Origin: Hyperoodon ampullatus
Lineage: Eukaryota; Chordata; Mammalia; Artiodactyla; Ziphiidae
DNA: 64,000 bases
Direction: 5' to 3'
Assembly (NCBI GenBank): GCA_949752795.1
Contig: OX457057.1
Span: 163,285,980 to 163,349,979 of the forward strand
This document shows positions 45,425 to 57,267 of the stretch, piece after piece (position 1 is the first letter of the stretch; every line of letters begins with the position of its first letter). The notes beneath the pieces were generated by a model. That model worked only from the letters and a program-made list of their open reading frames with translations, searched no databases and had not been told where the DNA came from. A program made the translations under genes and the position numbers.

Positions 45425-45820
45425 CATTTTAATCATCTATTGCTGCATAATAAGGTCCACAAGCAGAGGCTTTGAAGAGTTACAACTTTTTTTTTTCCTC
45501 ATTATTCTGTTATCTATGCTGGGCTCAGTTGGGCAGTTCTTCTGCTTCAAGTGATGTCTGCTGGGCTTCGAATGTCAAAGATGGCTTCCTTATTCATATA
45601 TTTGGTGCTCAAAATTTCAGTGCTTTCACCAGTGTGGTTTGCCAGAAAAGTTGGAGGCTGACTGATGTCCTTTCTTTCATTCTATGGGGCCTCTCCAAGT
45701 TGCTAACCTTGGCTTCTTCACAGAATGATGATCTTAGGGTAGTCAGGTTTTAATATATGGTGCCTGATTTCCAACAGAGGAGTGGAAGCTGAAAGTTCTC
45801 TAAAGATCTGGACTCAAATC
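45425..45820 (+). repeat. Ancient interspersed repeat, left part
   Basis: CATCTATTGCTGCATAATAA, 'ctgggctcagttgggcagtt', 'tgggcctctccaagttgct' in diverged form, and 'cttcttcacagaatgatgat' match the same broad old repeat type as 21035-21187. Family name not certain. It resumes after the SINE at 46024. Confidence 0.5.
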
Positions 45821-45836
45821 CTAGACCATAATATCT

Positions 45837-45906
45837 TTCTCCCTTCCTTCCTTCCTTCCTTCCTTCCTTCCTTCCTTCTTTCCTTCCTTCCTTCCTTCCT
45901 TCCTTT
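45837..45906. repeat. (TTCC)n microsatellite on a SINE tail
   Basis: About fifteen TTCC units with one interruption (TTCTTTCC). The tract occupies the place of the poly-T tail of the adjoining antisense SINE and lies inside that SINE's TSDs, so it arose from the tail. Confidence 0.96.
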
Positions 45907-46023
45907 TTACTTTTTGGCTGTGCTCTGGGGCTTGTAGGATATTAGTTCCCCAACCAGAGATTGAATCCAAGCCCTCAGCAGTGAAAGCGTGAAGTCCTGA
46001 TCACTGGGCCACTAGGGAATTCC
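45907..46023 (-). mobile_element. Short tRNA-derived SINE (Bov-tA/CHR-1-like)
   Basis: Antisense: 'ctttttggctgtgctctggg', 'gatattagttccccaaccag', 'ccctcagcagtgaaagcgtg', 'gggccactagggaattccc'. TSD of 16 bp with one mismatch: CTAGACCATAATATCT (45821-45836) and CTAGACCATAATTTCT (46024-46039). Confidence 0.93.
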
Positions 46024-46039
46024 CTAGACCATAATTTCT

Positions 46040-46690
46040 GATGCATTCTATTTTTCAAAGTAAGTCACAAGTTCAGCCTAGATTTCACCACTTAGTATGT
46101 GGAATAGTATGTGTGTACAGGAGAGGAAGGATGGATTGTGGCAATCTTGGAGACTGTATCACTCTTCCCTCTGACCACCACAATTCACATCTCTCCCATG
46201 TGAAAACTACAACACACTCCCCCACCAGGGTCACCAAAATCTTTTCCAGTTACAGCATCATGCTCAACTCCTGCCTCTCATGGTCTGCATCAAGTCCATA
46301 TGTGGCTGAGGCTTCTCAAGTGCATCTCATCTCAATCTGGAGAAAAAGTTACTTACCCCCCATATCCAACATAAAATAATAAGATGGTGATAGAATAACT
46401 GCAGTCGTCACTCATATTTGAAAAGAGAGAAATGGAAGTAACATAGCAGTCAATGGTCCATAACCATTCTAAAATCCAGTTGGTCATATGTCCAAGTACT
46501 GCCTGCTCTGGGGAAGTATGGAACATTCCATGATAAATGCCCATTTCTCCTTTTTGAGATTGGTTCTCTGCAGTGTTTGACCCTGTCGTCTGGGATCTGG
46601 GCTATGATCTCTGAGGTATCCTTAGGAAATGGTCTTATTTTTCAGCTGAGTTGTTGTATTAGCCTTCTTTATGCCCATATATATTTTATG
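46040..46690 (+). repeat. Ancient interspersed repeat, right part
   Basis: Continues 45425-45820 beyond the SINE ('agttcagcctagatttcacc'). From about 46130 the text ('cagttacagcatcatgctca', 'aagtccatatgtggctgagg') recalls another old repeat. I cannot name the family, and the boundary between them is not clear. Confidence 0.4.
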
Positions 46691-47019
46691 TGCTCTTTAT
46701 GTACATATTAGTCAAAACTTGTGGTACTTTATTAGTACAGTTATCTTAAAAACTTTATACATTTTCTATGAACCTTATTGGGGGTTACATTTTACAAAGC
46801 CACACCTACAAATCTCTTCGAGATAGGCCTCTTTGCACTTTAAGCTGCTTTTGTACAATGCCTGAAAGATCCTTAAAAGTTTTTTATTGAGCTAAGGGTG
46901 TCTATGAGACACCACCATAAATCCTTCTGAACTCTTAAAAAAAGTCTTGAAGTCACACTCTTAATTTGATCTTTACTGTGAGGCTACATTGTACTGTCAG
47001 TGCCCTGGATTTGGCCTTT
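46691..47019. other. Unassigned sequence
   Basis: Nothing recognised with confidence. May be more of the old repeat to the left. Confidence 0.4.
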
Positions 47020-47036
47020 GCTCTGACCCTATTCTT
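47020..47036. repeat. TSD, left copy, of the inverted L1
   Basis: GCTCTGACCCTATTCTT matches GCTCTGACACTATTCTT at 49317-49333 with one mismatch and defines the outer limits of the whole L1, inverted part included. Confidence 0.92.
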
Positions 47037-48610
47037 TTTTTATTTAAGTATATTTGTTGTTCAATGTTATATAAGTTACAGTTGAATAATATAGTGATTC
47101 ACAATTTTTAAAGGTTATACTCCATTTATAATTATTAAAAATATTGGCTATATTCCCGGTGTTCTAAAATATATCCTTGTAGCTTATTTTATACTTAAAA
47201 GTTTATACCTCTTACTCCCCTACCCCTATATTGCCACACACACTTTCCTATCCCCACTGGTAGCCAGTAGTTTGTTTTTTCTATCTGTGAGTCTGTTTCT
47301 TTTTTGTTATATTCACTATTTTGTTGTATTTTTTAGATTCCACATATAAGTTATATAGTATTTGCCTTTCTCTGTCTGACTTATTTCAATCAGCATAAGG
47401 CCCTCCAAGTCCATCCATGTTGCTGCAAATAGCAAAATTTTGTTCTTTTTTATGGCTGAGTAGTATTCCATTGTGTGTGTGTGCACGTGCACGTGTGTAT
47501 ACCATATCTTCTTTATCCATTCATCTGTGGATGGACACTTAGGTTGCTTCTATACTTTGGCAACTGTAAATAATGCCGCTGTGAACATTGGGGGTGCATG
47601 TATCTTTTTGAATTAGTGTTTTTGTTCTTTTCAGATATATACATGGGAGTGGAATTGCTGGGTCATGTGGTAGTTCCATTTTAGTTTTTTGAGAAACCTC
47701 CATGCCATTTTCCACATTAGTGGCTGCACTAATTTACATTTCCACCAACAGTACACAAGTGTTCCCTTTTCTCCATATCCTTGCCAACATTTGTTATTTC
47801 TGTTTTTTTTTATCATAGCCATTCTGATAGGTGTGAGGTGATATCTCACTGTGGTTCTGATTTGCATTTCCCTGATGATTAGTGATGTTAAACATCTTTT
47901 CATGTGCCTGTTGGCCATCTGCATTTGCTCTTTGGAAAAATGTCTATTTACTTCTTATGCCCATTTTTTTAACTGGGTTGTTTGTTTTTTGATGTTGAGG
48001 TGTATGAGCTGTTTCTATATGTTGGATGTCAATCCCTTATTGGTTGTATCATTTGCAAATATTATCTCCAATTCAGTAGGTTGTCTTCTTGTTTTATTTA
48101 TGGTTTCCTTTGATCTGTGAAAGCTTTTAAATTTAATTAGGTATGCTTTGGGTTTTTTTGCTTTTATTTCCTTTACTTTAGGAGATGATCCAAAAAATAT
48201 TGCTGTGATTTATGTCAGAGTGTTCTGACTATATTTTCCTCTAGGAGTTTTATAGTATCCAGTCTTATATTTAGGACTTTAATCCATTTTGAGTTTACTT
48301 TTGTGTATGGTGTTAGAGAATGTTCTAATTTCATTCTTTTACATGTAGCTGTCCAGTTTTCCCAGCACCACATATTGGAGAGACTATCTTTCCTCCATTG
48401 TATATCCTTGCCTCCTTTGTCATAGATTAATTGACCATAAGTTCATGGGTTTATTTCTGGGCTCTCTATCCTGTTCCATTGATCTATGTATCAATTTTTG
48501 TGCCAGTACCACACTGTTTTGATGACTGTAGCTTTGTAGTATAGCCTAAAGCCAGGGAGTGTAATTCCTCCAGCTCTGTTCTTCTTTCTCAAGATTGTTT
48601 GGTTATTTGG
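47037..48610 (-). mobile_element. L1 with 5' inversion: 3' segment (antisense)
   Basis: Poly-T, then the reverse of the L1 3' UTR and ORF2 C-terminal half (97-codon remnant at 47631-47924 with [15 protein letters not shown]). It ends near 48610 within the ORF2 block just after the reverse transcriptase (TTCTTTCTCAAGATTGTTTG then GTTATTTGGGC). The next base begins ORF2 in the opposite strand. Confidence 0.93.
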
Positions 48611-49316
48611 GCAATAATATAGTCCATTTTTGACAAACTGACAGCTAACATCATGCTCAGCAGTGAAAAGCTGAAAGCATTTCCTCTAGGATTGCGAACA
48701 AGACAAGGATCCCACTCTCACTACTTTTTTCAACATAATTTTGTAAATCCTAGCCACAGCAGAGAAGAAAAAGAAATGAAAGGAATACAAACTGGAAATG
48801 AAGAAATAATATTGTCAATGTTTGCATATGACATGATACCATGCATAGAAAATCCTAAAGATGACACCAGAAAACTTCTATAGCTCATCAGTGAATTTGG
48901 TAAAGTTGCAGGTTACATAATTAGTATTCAGAAATCTGTTGCATTTTTATACACTAACAACAAACTGTCAGAAAGAGAAATTAAGGAAACAATCCCACTT
49001 ACCATCACATAAAAAAAGAGTAAAATGCCTAGGATTAAACCTGCCTAAGGATGCAAAAGACCTGTACTTGGATAACTATAAGACACTGACGAAAGAAATT
49101 GAGATAACACAAACAGATAGAAAGATATACCATGTTCTTGGATTGGAAGAATCAATATTGTTAAAAATGACCATTACTACCCAAGTAGTAAAAATGACCA
49201 TTACTACCCATTACTACGGATTCAGTGCAATTCCTATCAAAATACCAATGGCATTTTTCACAGAAGTAGAACAAATAATTTTAAAACTTGTATGGAAACA
49301 CAAAAGACCCTGAATA
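48611..49316 (+). mobile_element. L1 with 5' inversion: inverted 5' segment (sense)
   Basis: Sense ORF2 reverse transcriptase region: 'gacaaactgacagctaacat', TTTGCATATGACATGATACC (decayed catalytic block), 'aaatgcctaggattaaacct' and 'cttgtatggaaacacaaaag', up to CCCTGAATAG at 49316. Its end joins, in normal L1 order, to the start of the antisense segment, as expected for twin priming. A local ~30-bp duplication (AAAAATGACCATTACTACCCA twice, at about 49163 and 49191) is inside. Confidence 0.93.
48653..49313 (+). pseudogene. L1 ORF2 reverse transcriptase remnants in the inverted segment
   Basis: Two plus-strand frames (48653-48883 and 48939-49313) carry ORF2 blocks. The first has [19 protein letters not shown] and the polymerase block, changed to FAYDMIPCIENP (family FADDMI, so a catalytic aspartate is lost). 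The second has [20 protein letters not shown] and the WKHKRP block. Stops and frameshifts separate them. Confidence 0.85.
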
Positions 49317-49333
49317 GCTCTGACACTATTCTT

Positions 49334-49609
49334 ACTTAAGAAAACCTTTGCCAGCTGGAAAATCTGGAAACTGAAAGAGCACCAGTAGGGTAAATATCTC
49401 TGTTAATTGAAATGACCCAGGAGCAACAATAATGCAGCATCTATGAGCATCTCTAGTATCCAGTCTGTGTTCTCTAAATACTGTTCTCAACTCAAAGGAA
49501 CCAGAACTTCTTGGAGAAATGGCTGGTTAAATGTTTAGAGCAATAAGTGTACGAGATGATTTTGAGCATCATGTTGTACTAGAAAACTGGCAAGCTACTG
49601 AAGACTGAT
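49334..49609. other. Unassigned sequence between L1 elements
   Basis: Nothing recognised with confidence. Right-hand part may belong to the following old L1. Confidence 0.4.
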
Positions 49610-50315
49610 GAGTCACATTGATGAGAATATGGAGAAATTGGAACTCTTGTACATTGCTGGTGAGGATATAAAATGGCTCAACTGCTGTGAAAAGCAATTT
49701 GGCAGCTCCTCAAAAAGGTAAACACAGAATTACCATATGACCCAGCAATTCCACTCCTTGGTATATATGTTCAAAAGAATTGAAAACAGACTCAAACAGA
49801 TATGTGTATGTCAATGTCCATTGCAGCAGTATTCACAATAGCCAAAAGGTGGAAACAATTAAAGTGTCCATTGACAGATGAACAGATAAACAAAATGTGG
49901 TGTATATGTACAATAAAACATTATTCAGTCATAAAAAGGAGTGAATATAGGTGATACATACCATGCTACAACATAGATCAATATTGTAAGCATTATGTAA
50001 AGTGAACTAAACCAAACACAAAAGGACCAATATTTTTGATTCCACTTATATGAAATATCCAGAATTGACAAATTCATACAGACATAAATAGATTATAGTC
50101 CAGAGGCTGGGGGTGGAGATAGGGAATTATTGTTTAATGTTAATTAATGTTTAATTCTGTTTGGAGTAGTGAAAAAGTTTTGGAAATAAATAGTGGTGAT
50201 GGTTGCACAACACTGAAGTATAATTAATGCCACTAACTTGTACACTTAAAAATGCTTAAAGTGGCAAATTTTATGCATGTATTTTACCACAATAAAAAAT
50301 ATATTAAAATACCTA
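49610..50315 (+). mobile_element. Old L1M 3' end (sense)
   Basis: 'acattgctggtgaggatata', 'taccatatgacccagcaatt', 'attcacaatagccaaaaggt', 'gattatagtccagaggctgg', 'tagtggtgatggttgcacaa', 'acacttaaaaatgcttaaag' and 'taccacaataaaaaatatat' follow the L1M ORF2 C-terminus and 3' UTR in order. Confidence 0.88.
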
Positions 50316-50589
50316 ATGGTCATGTCAAAAGAACAATGAAGCCAACTTGAGGGGACTCCCAATTGGTTTACATTGGGACAAGTTGATCATTAAAAAGAAT
50401 AACTACATTTTAGTTGAAACACATGAAACATATAAAAACCCATGATTTCATATGGTTTATAAAAACTGATACTAAAAAAATAAAATTGATCACCACTGGG
50501 TCTTTCTAAGGCACAACTTATTACTCTGAAGATTATTAAATAATAAGAAAGAATTAAGCAGTTATTTTGCCTTTCCTGTAGGAACTGTA
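50316..50589. other. Unassigned AT-rich sequence
   Basis: Probably linked to the old LINE 3' ends on either side. Not assigned. Confidence 0.35.
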
Positions 50590-51525
50590 TTTAGGGATAT
50601 CAATGGCTGATAAGGAGAAGTTCTTCTTTACAGAATTCCCATTCATAGATGCAAGGGTAATAACGGAATTGAAAATTCCCATTCTCAACTGCTAATGATA
50701 CAATGGATCATCAATTGATCAAATGGTACATAGTTTTCAGGTGAAAGATTAAAAAAGAGTGATATAGTGGAGGGATCCTCTGATCCCATTGAAAGTCTTA
50801 GCATCACTAAAAATGAGACCTCGAACATCACATGCCTTATGACATGGTGCAATAAGAAGTATGCAGCAACATCTATGAATGATTTTCACTTAAAGAAACC
50901 TGAACTTGGATCTAATCAAATCTCCAGCTTTAACTTTTAGTTTACAGGAAATATGGAGGATAGAAGAACAAGTTCAATAACACTGTGAGGAAGCAATCAG
51001 CCAAATTCAGAATATAGGACATTTTAGAGAGCAGATGACCCAGTTTTACTAACTGTTCTGGGAAAAAGGATGAGAGTGAGGAAAGTGAGGGAGGAGTGTA
51101 ACGGAATAAAATCTACCGGTCAAATGCAGTGTGTGGACCTTGTTTAGATCCTGAATAGAAAAACCAATTGTAAGCTCACGTCTTTGAGACAATGAGGGAA
51201 GTATGAATAGATTCTCATTATTTGCTGGTAATAATGAACACTTGTGAATTTCTCTTAGGCTTAATGGCATAGTGGTAATATATGCATAGATGGATAAGTA
51301 ATGTACTTAGAAATCCATACTAAAGAATTTTTAATAGAATGGGATGGTATCTTAGTTTTGCTTTAAAATATTCCAGGAAAAACAAAAACAACAAAGTTGG
51401 GATGATAAATTAAACAAGATCGGTAAAATGTCGATGATTACTGAAGGAGAATGGTGGGTTCATTGAGGTTCATTTATTATTCTGTCTTTGTGTGTGTTTA
51501 AACATAATAAAAAATTTTAAAAATA
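50590..51525 (+). mobile_element. Old LINE-like 3' UTR (sense), probably L1M
   Basis: 'gccaaattcagaatatagga', 'acattttagagagcagatga', 'gtggaccttgtttagatcct', 'ttgctttaaaatattccagg' and the terminal 'tttaaacataataaaaaatt' recall an old and common 3' UTR that I associate with L1M elements. Subfamily uncertain. Confidence 0.5.
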
Positions 51526-52614
51526 GCATTCAGTTTTCCTGAATAGGAAAATTACAATCCAAAAATAAAGAGTAGGACTGTACTCTCGCTTTGCCTAGTA
51601 AAAGTAATTTGGAGAGGCTTCAGCACAGGATGTTGCAGGAAGGAGCTGTGACATGTGGAAGCTCTGCTTGGGAACACAGAAATATTTTGAGCGTCAGCTT
51701 TGAGGAGCTGAGATCGAATTGAATTAAAAGACATGTCCTGCATACAAAGAGTTGGATCATATCAATGAGGGACTTTATGTTCCTTTTGTGCTTCTGGCCT
51801 GCCAGTCCCCTCCTTGAGCCAGCATCTCTGTCTCTCACAAGCTGGAGGCCGATTCTTCATTCAGTGAGTTAATTTTAAATGGAATGAAAACCCAAGTCGT
51901 AATGTTTGGTTCACTACACAGGCAACAGGCACTGTCTGCCTCATTAATGACTAACACGGCAGCTGGTAATGTCTTGCAGCTGGTTGATCAGTTTTAATGA
52001 TGCCAAATTTGGCTACATCCTCCTTCTGCTCTGACCAATGCAGGGATCAGCTTTCCTCACAGTGGCTCAAGGTTGGTGCTTGGTAGACATCTTGTCCACC
52101 ACTCCACATGGATTATCAAGAAGAAGGAATACTGTCTCTTCTACTGTGACCAACTCATGTGCACAGGCTCCAATGCTTTTTGCTGGGTTAGATACAAAGA
52201 ACGCAGGACCTAGAATACATTTATCTCATGTGGGATGCAATAGGATGTTAGCTACCCTAAGAGGCAAGGCTGCATCTCAAAAAGAATTAAGGGGCCACTG
52301 TTATTAGAGACTAGCTCTAGAAGAAAGTCTTGGGGGTTCTAGATAGCCAAGAAAAGAATTAAGGACTTGTTCTTCCAAGAGGTGCATATAGGGTCCAGAA
52401 TTGAAGGTTAAAGAGCAGATCAGGGAATGTAAGAGTTGAAATCATGGCTTAAGTGAGCTGCCAAAAAGATACACCCTTCACAACTTTGTGGTATGAATAT
52501 CAATTACTCCACCTATATTTCTGCAAAGAGACAGATCTGACAAAACCTCACCCCAGAAGTGTGAGTGGAGAAATACCTGCTTCTGGCTGACTGTGGCCAA
52601 CGCTGAAAGGCAGG
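51526..52614. other. Unique-looking sequence with a candidate conserved element
   Basis: No repeat recognised. At 51930-52010 E-box and homeodomain-like words cluster (see findings). Frames at 52038-52307 and elsewhere have no domain features. Confidence 0.45.
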
Positions 52615-52795
52615 CAGAATGGAATGAAGATGAATAGGTGGGCTTTGGAGTCAGTGGCCTGAGTTGAAGTTTTAGCCATTCTATGTATTATCAGTATGAC
52701 TTTGGACAATACTCTTAACCTCCTGAGATTCAATTTCCTCATGTATATTGTATAAATACAGTAAATAGTAGCTATTATTAATAATGGAACATCTC
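52615..52795 (+). repeat. MIR SINE
   Basis: 'gctttggagtcagtggcctg', 'cagtatgactttggacaata', 'cttaacctcctgagattcaa' and 'tttcctcatgtatattgtat' follow MIR sense order. Confidence 0.78.
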
Positions 52796-52839
52796 AGATA
52801 TTAGCTTTGTTTTTTCTTTGTGATGTATAAAGTTTTATG

Positions 52840-52990
52840 CATACCTCATCTCTTATTTATTTGGGGAAAAGATCCCTGTGGTATAGATACTGTTATCTTG
52901 ATATTACAGGTGTGGAACCTGAGGCTCGGGATGCACCCTGGTCATTGGCTGGAAGTAGCAAAGTTAGAACTATTAGAACTAAGCCAGTTC
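52840..52990 (-). repeat. MIR SINE (antisense)
   Basis: 'tagatactgttatcttgata', 'ttacaggtgtggaacctgag' and 'ggaagtagcaaagttagaac' follow MIR antisense order, about 45 bp after a sense MIR. Confidence 0.65.
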
Positions 52991-54489
52991 TGCCTTCTGA
53001 ACTTCTCGCTGCCTACTCCGCCACAGTTCAACAATTTCTTAGCCTTTCCTAGTCTCAACTTGCTTTTTGCTCTAGCATCTCTGATGATCTTAAACACCCC
53101 CCAGACTGCTTTGCAGAGCAACTCATAATTTATGACAGAGTAAACTGGCTTGCTGATAGAAGGTACCATATCACTGAGAACAGAACTCCAACCTGGGGCC
53201 ATCTCTGTCCTGGCTGCTTGACTTTCTTAATGCCCCTGATTAGGATGCTGTTGATAATCTGTGCTGTGAAGACTGATTTTGAGTTAAGTCCTTGTACACT
53301 TAATTTGCTTTTACCTGATGCATGTTGTCACTGTTCTCTGTGCCCGTTCTGTGACTTAAGTTATTTATTTTTCAGCATTAGAGGTTGAAGAACACCAAAG
53401 GAGTGTAGAGTTTTAGGAATCACACCATCTCACATCCCTGCCCCAGCCTCCTGTTCACACAGACACACAGACACATGCACACAGGCATATGCAAGCCTCT
53501 GTGCACTCATGCTGGAATGAAGCCTCCACAGTGCCAGGACACTATTTCACTTGGAAGAAGTGTTTCATTTCTACCCTTCTAAAACCTTCTCAGGGTAAGA
53601 AAAATGGAAGCTGTGACTTTTCAATGCCATCTGGTAAGTTAGATTGAGCATCAGCACCAGAATACGTGTTGTGCTGAAACAGGCTTCTTTAGGATTGAAT
53701 AGCTGATGTTCTCTCAGGGATCTCAGGGAAAGGAGGCATTTCTGAGGCTTGCCTCACTGAGAGAAATGTCAGGAATTAGCCATCCTTCCCGGTCAACCAT
53801 CACTGTCACCTTTTGGATGTGTTCATTTTGGGTGAGTCACACACATGCTCAGTCCCAGAACACCCAGGGTCCTGGCAAAGCCCCAGATCAGTTAATGAGG
53901 AGTTTAATGATCTCTGTGCATGCCAACCTGGAGCCATAACATCTAACTCCTTTTTATCCAACCCCAGGCAATTTTCCTCCGTTTTCACAGTAGCACTAAT
54001 AGAACACAGCTAATTCTAAGTCCCTGCAATGAAACTCATTATCAAAGTGAAAATTAAGGATAAGGAGAGCCTTTCTGTCTTCTTCCTCTGGTAGGGCTGA
54101 AGCCCGCTTCTACAGCAGTCAGAGCTGAATGATGAAATGAACAAGTCCCCAACCCAGGAGGAGAGAACACCATCTGCCAGTGGGTTTGGAAAGACGGCAG
54201 TGCATGGTCAGTTGACTGGTCCATGTGGGACTGGGGAAGAAGAACAGAGGCTGTGTCAGGCCAGGCCTCCATCTTCATCACTGGCCCTTGGTATGCTTGG
54301 ATGACTCTGGAAACTTCTACTCAGCTGTGGTTCTGTGTCCTTCCTCCAGCCTTGTCATGGGCCAGTGCTGCAAGCCTAGAGCTCCTGCTTATGATGCCCT
54401 GACACTCAGCCTACTGCCAGTGGCTGAGCCCAGGGCCCGATCCATTCCTGCTGAGAGAGAGGCTTTAGATAGTGTGGAGGCTTTGTGAC
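52991..54489. other. Unassigned sequence
   Basis: No gene or named repeat. A short imperfect CA-rich patch (acacagacacacagacacat) lies near 53457-53480. Confidence 0.5.
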
Positions 54490-54720
54490 GTGTGGGCTTG
54501 GGTAGGCTGAACTACATTTCTCAGACTTCCCTTTCCTGTATGTTTTCTTGCTAGGGTAAGCAACAAGAGAGATTCTTGTGTGGGAAGTGCAGGGTGTAAG
54601 TGAAGGAGCAGCCATTTGTAGCTCACATACTTTGTCACTGATCTGCTGATTTACCTCATCAGCATGAAGCAGCAACTAGGACTTCCATTGTTCTTCCTTC
54701 TTCTGGATCTTCCGGTTTCC
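54490..54720 (+). repeat. Possible old interspersed repeat
   Basis: 'gaactacatttctcagactt' followed by 'ccctttcctgtatg' resembles the start of a common old repeat (actacatttcccagactccctt). Family and edges uncertain. Confidence 0.3.
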
Positions 54721-54817
54721 CTGACTCTTAGGACAGATCTGTGTGTTTGGCTCCATGATAAAGGGCCCTGGTTTCTGCAGGACAGTCATACTACTAAGGT
54801 CAGAGGCCAGCACTGAC

Positions 54818-55027
54818 ATGCATTTCTGTCCATCTTTGTGGGCTTGTGGGTTCCTCCTTGTTCTTACATTCCCTCTCCTTCTGCCTCCCCGCCCTGTGGT
54901 CTCCCAGCTCCAACAGCAGCTGTATAGATGTTCAGAAGAAACCTGCTTAACCAGGTTTCACAGTTGCATACAGTCAAATCCCCATAATAAATCTATCTGT
55001 CAGCGGGCCTGCCTGTCTGTCTATTAA
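54818..55027 (+). other. Open frame with signal-peptide-like start and cysteine-rich tail (probably chance)
   Basis: A 69-residue frame from the internal ATG at 54818 (upstream ATG at 54743). Residues 5-29 are hydrophobic (SLWACGFLLVLTFPLLLPP), then a small-residue stretch (PVVS), then a ~40-residue tail with five cysteines. This layout is that of small secreted peptides. Against it: no Kozak-like context, no recognisable family, no visible splice partner, and short frames like this arise easily in low-constraint DNA. I do not call a gene. Confidence 0.12.
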
Positions 55028-57267
55028 CGATCCTAGTGGTTCAGCTACTTTGGCTGTTTTAAGAGAGCCTTATGAATCCCCTAAGGCTGAATCCCCTTAA
55101 GACTGCTGCCTTGGGACTTGAAGATAGTGCACTCATGGCTGGGCACACTCAAACATGTTTTCCCATTTTTCCATTCTGGGAAAGGGCCCTGATCGCCTAC
55201 ATATTCTGCACGTATAGGAAGTCATGTTGGCTGCATGGGTAAATGTATTCATATTGCAAAGGCCTCTTCTACCTACCTATCAAGTGTCTCCTCTATTGTA
55301 TATATTTTCCTCCTTCTAATCCCCATCTGCACTTGACTCTTTGGGAAATTTCAGACTATCTGGTCCTGAATCATCCTAAGCCTAATAGAACAACTTCTCT
55401 GCAGGAGCCAGGTGGGTGGGAGACTTCAGGGAAAGGACCCAGCTGGGAAGTCAGTGCAGTGGACCCCGATTGCAGCCCCTCCAGCGTGGGGCAGACAGAT
55501 GAAGGAGGGAGCATGATTTGCTTTCTTTTACTGCAGTGTGGAGCATCACACTCCCATCGCTCAGTCCGAGATCAGAGGATGTTCCAAACAGGAAGCCAAC
55601 TTGGCCCAGCGGTTTCCTCCTGCCCCCTGCCGACTGCTGGGAGCTGGCTGGGAGATGAAGGGTGACACTCCATTCTCCGATCCCAAGCAGAAGGAACTGG
55701 GCCCCTCCTATTCCCACCATAAAAGACAGAGCCTGGAAACACTGGTTCCTCTCACGAATCTGCCCCAAGTCCCTTGCCATAGGATGGGTAGTGTGTTTTG
55801 CATTTTGAGGTTTAATGGGTAGGTCTATGTCTCCTGGTAATTTCTCAGTACAAAATAATGACAGCTTGAATGAACTTCTGTGGTTACTGTTTCTCTCCCA
55901 ACTCTTAGTTATTGTTTTGCACCAGCTCGTTTCTTCCCCTAGTTAGAACTGGTAGCAGGAACAGAGGGATAAAAGACCACCAAGGGGACTATTCCTTCAG
56001 TGTTCATAGCAAGCTCCACTAAGCTTGTCCTCAGAGCCACGTCCAGGTGTAACCGATTAGTTAAGAGGGCCATGGGTTCATTTGCATGTGATCTGCATGT
56101 GGTTTCTGAGTACCTAGATGAACCGTGCTGGCACTTTTCGGGCAAATTCCAAGTTTAAATTTTGTCGCTTCTTCCTTGGTATTTCCTTTTTTGTCCTTTT
56201 CTTGTTTCCTACCCATAACTCCATGCTATCCGGCTTCATACCAGAATCCATACAAGGAAGAACATTTAAGGGGTGGAGGAGAGAGGAGGGAGCTACGTGG
56301 GAAGGCTTTCCGTGCTGCTGTACCATGGGGTGTGTTAATGCAGAAGTCTTAGGGTGGGAAGGGAATGCGGAAGTACAAGGAACCTATTATCTAAGGGCTT
56401 TCCCATCTAAAAGATCAAAAATGATGAAAGTAATGTTGAGGATGATGATGATACTGGTGACAGTAATAACTAACCATTTGGGTCTGACACGCTATGAAGT
56501 TCCCATGTGACCTCCCCAGGCTCAAAATACATTCACGATTCATCCATTTGATTTCTACGTTAATGTAAATGCTGCTGTAGGTCACTGATCCAAAACCTTT
56601 GTGACAAAATCAGGGACTGAAGTCCGTTGGTGCTGAGTATTGCTGGGTAAACCAACGCTCTTCATTCAAAGGATTCCTCTCCTAGTATCCTTTAGAGAAA
56701 ATCCAGTCATCTCCCCCAACTCCCCCCACTCACCTGCCCTCACTTGCCCATCTGTTCCTCCTTGCTGTTGTTGGATTCAGGGTCCGTTAGGAGGCTTATT
56801 TTCCTTGCCAACAGCCTGCAGGCCTAAAAATACAGCTTACTCTTTCCTTTGGCTGAGTTAAAAGAACATCTCCATCTGATTTCCTTAGGGACTTGATCCC
56901 GTTTTCTCTAACTTTTTCCTGTCCTTTCCCTATCTCTCCCTCTGTCTGCACTTCCCTCTCCCCTCCCCTTCTGCACTCTGCACAGAATCCTACGAAGCTT
57001 AGTCCGAGCAGAAAGGCCGTGGTGGTGGTGGCAGCAGAGGGAGAGCAGTGCTACGGATGACAATGCAGTGTACAGGGCAGTGGGAGGTAGTGCGTGTCAT
57101 GTTGAGGAAGCTGGAGCCATGTAATAATGGGCACTGAATCCTGCCCTGGGCACTCCATAAAACCCAGTGCAGTAGGGCACTCCATAAAACCTGCCTTGCC
57201 GTAGTTGGATTCCATGCCAGGAGGATTAAGCGAGTTTTGTTAAGACCCTTAAAGACTTGAGCACATG
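55028..57267. other. Unassigned sequence
   Basis: About 2.2 kb without recognised repeats. Overlapping frames at 55243-55822 on both strands and 56118-56510 have no domain features. An octamer word ATTTGCAT lies at about 56079-56086. The stretch near 56430-56640 has faint MIR character. Confidence 0.45.
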
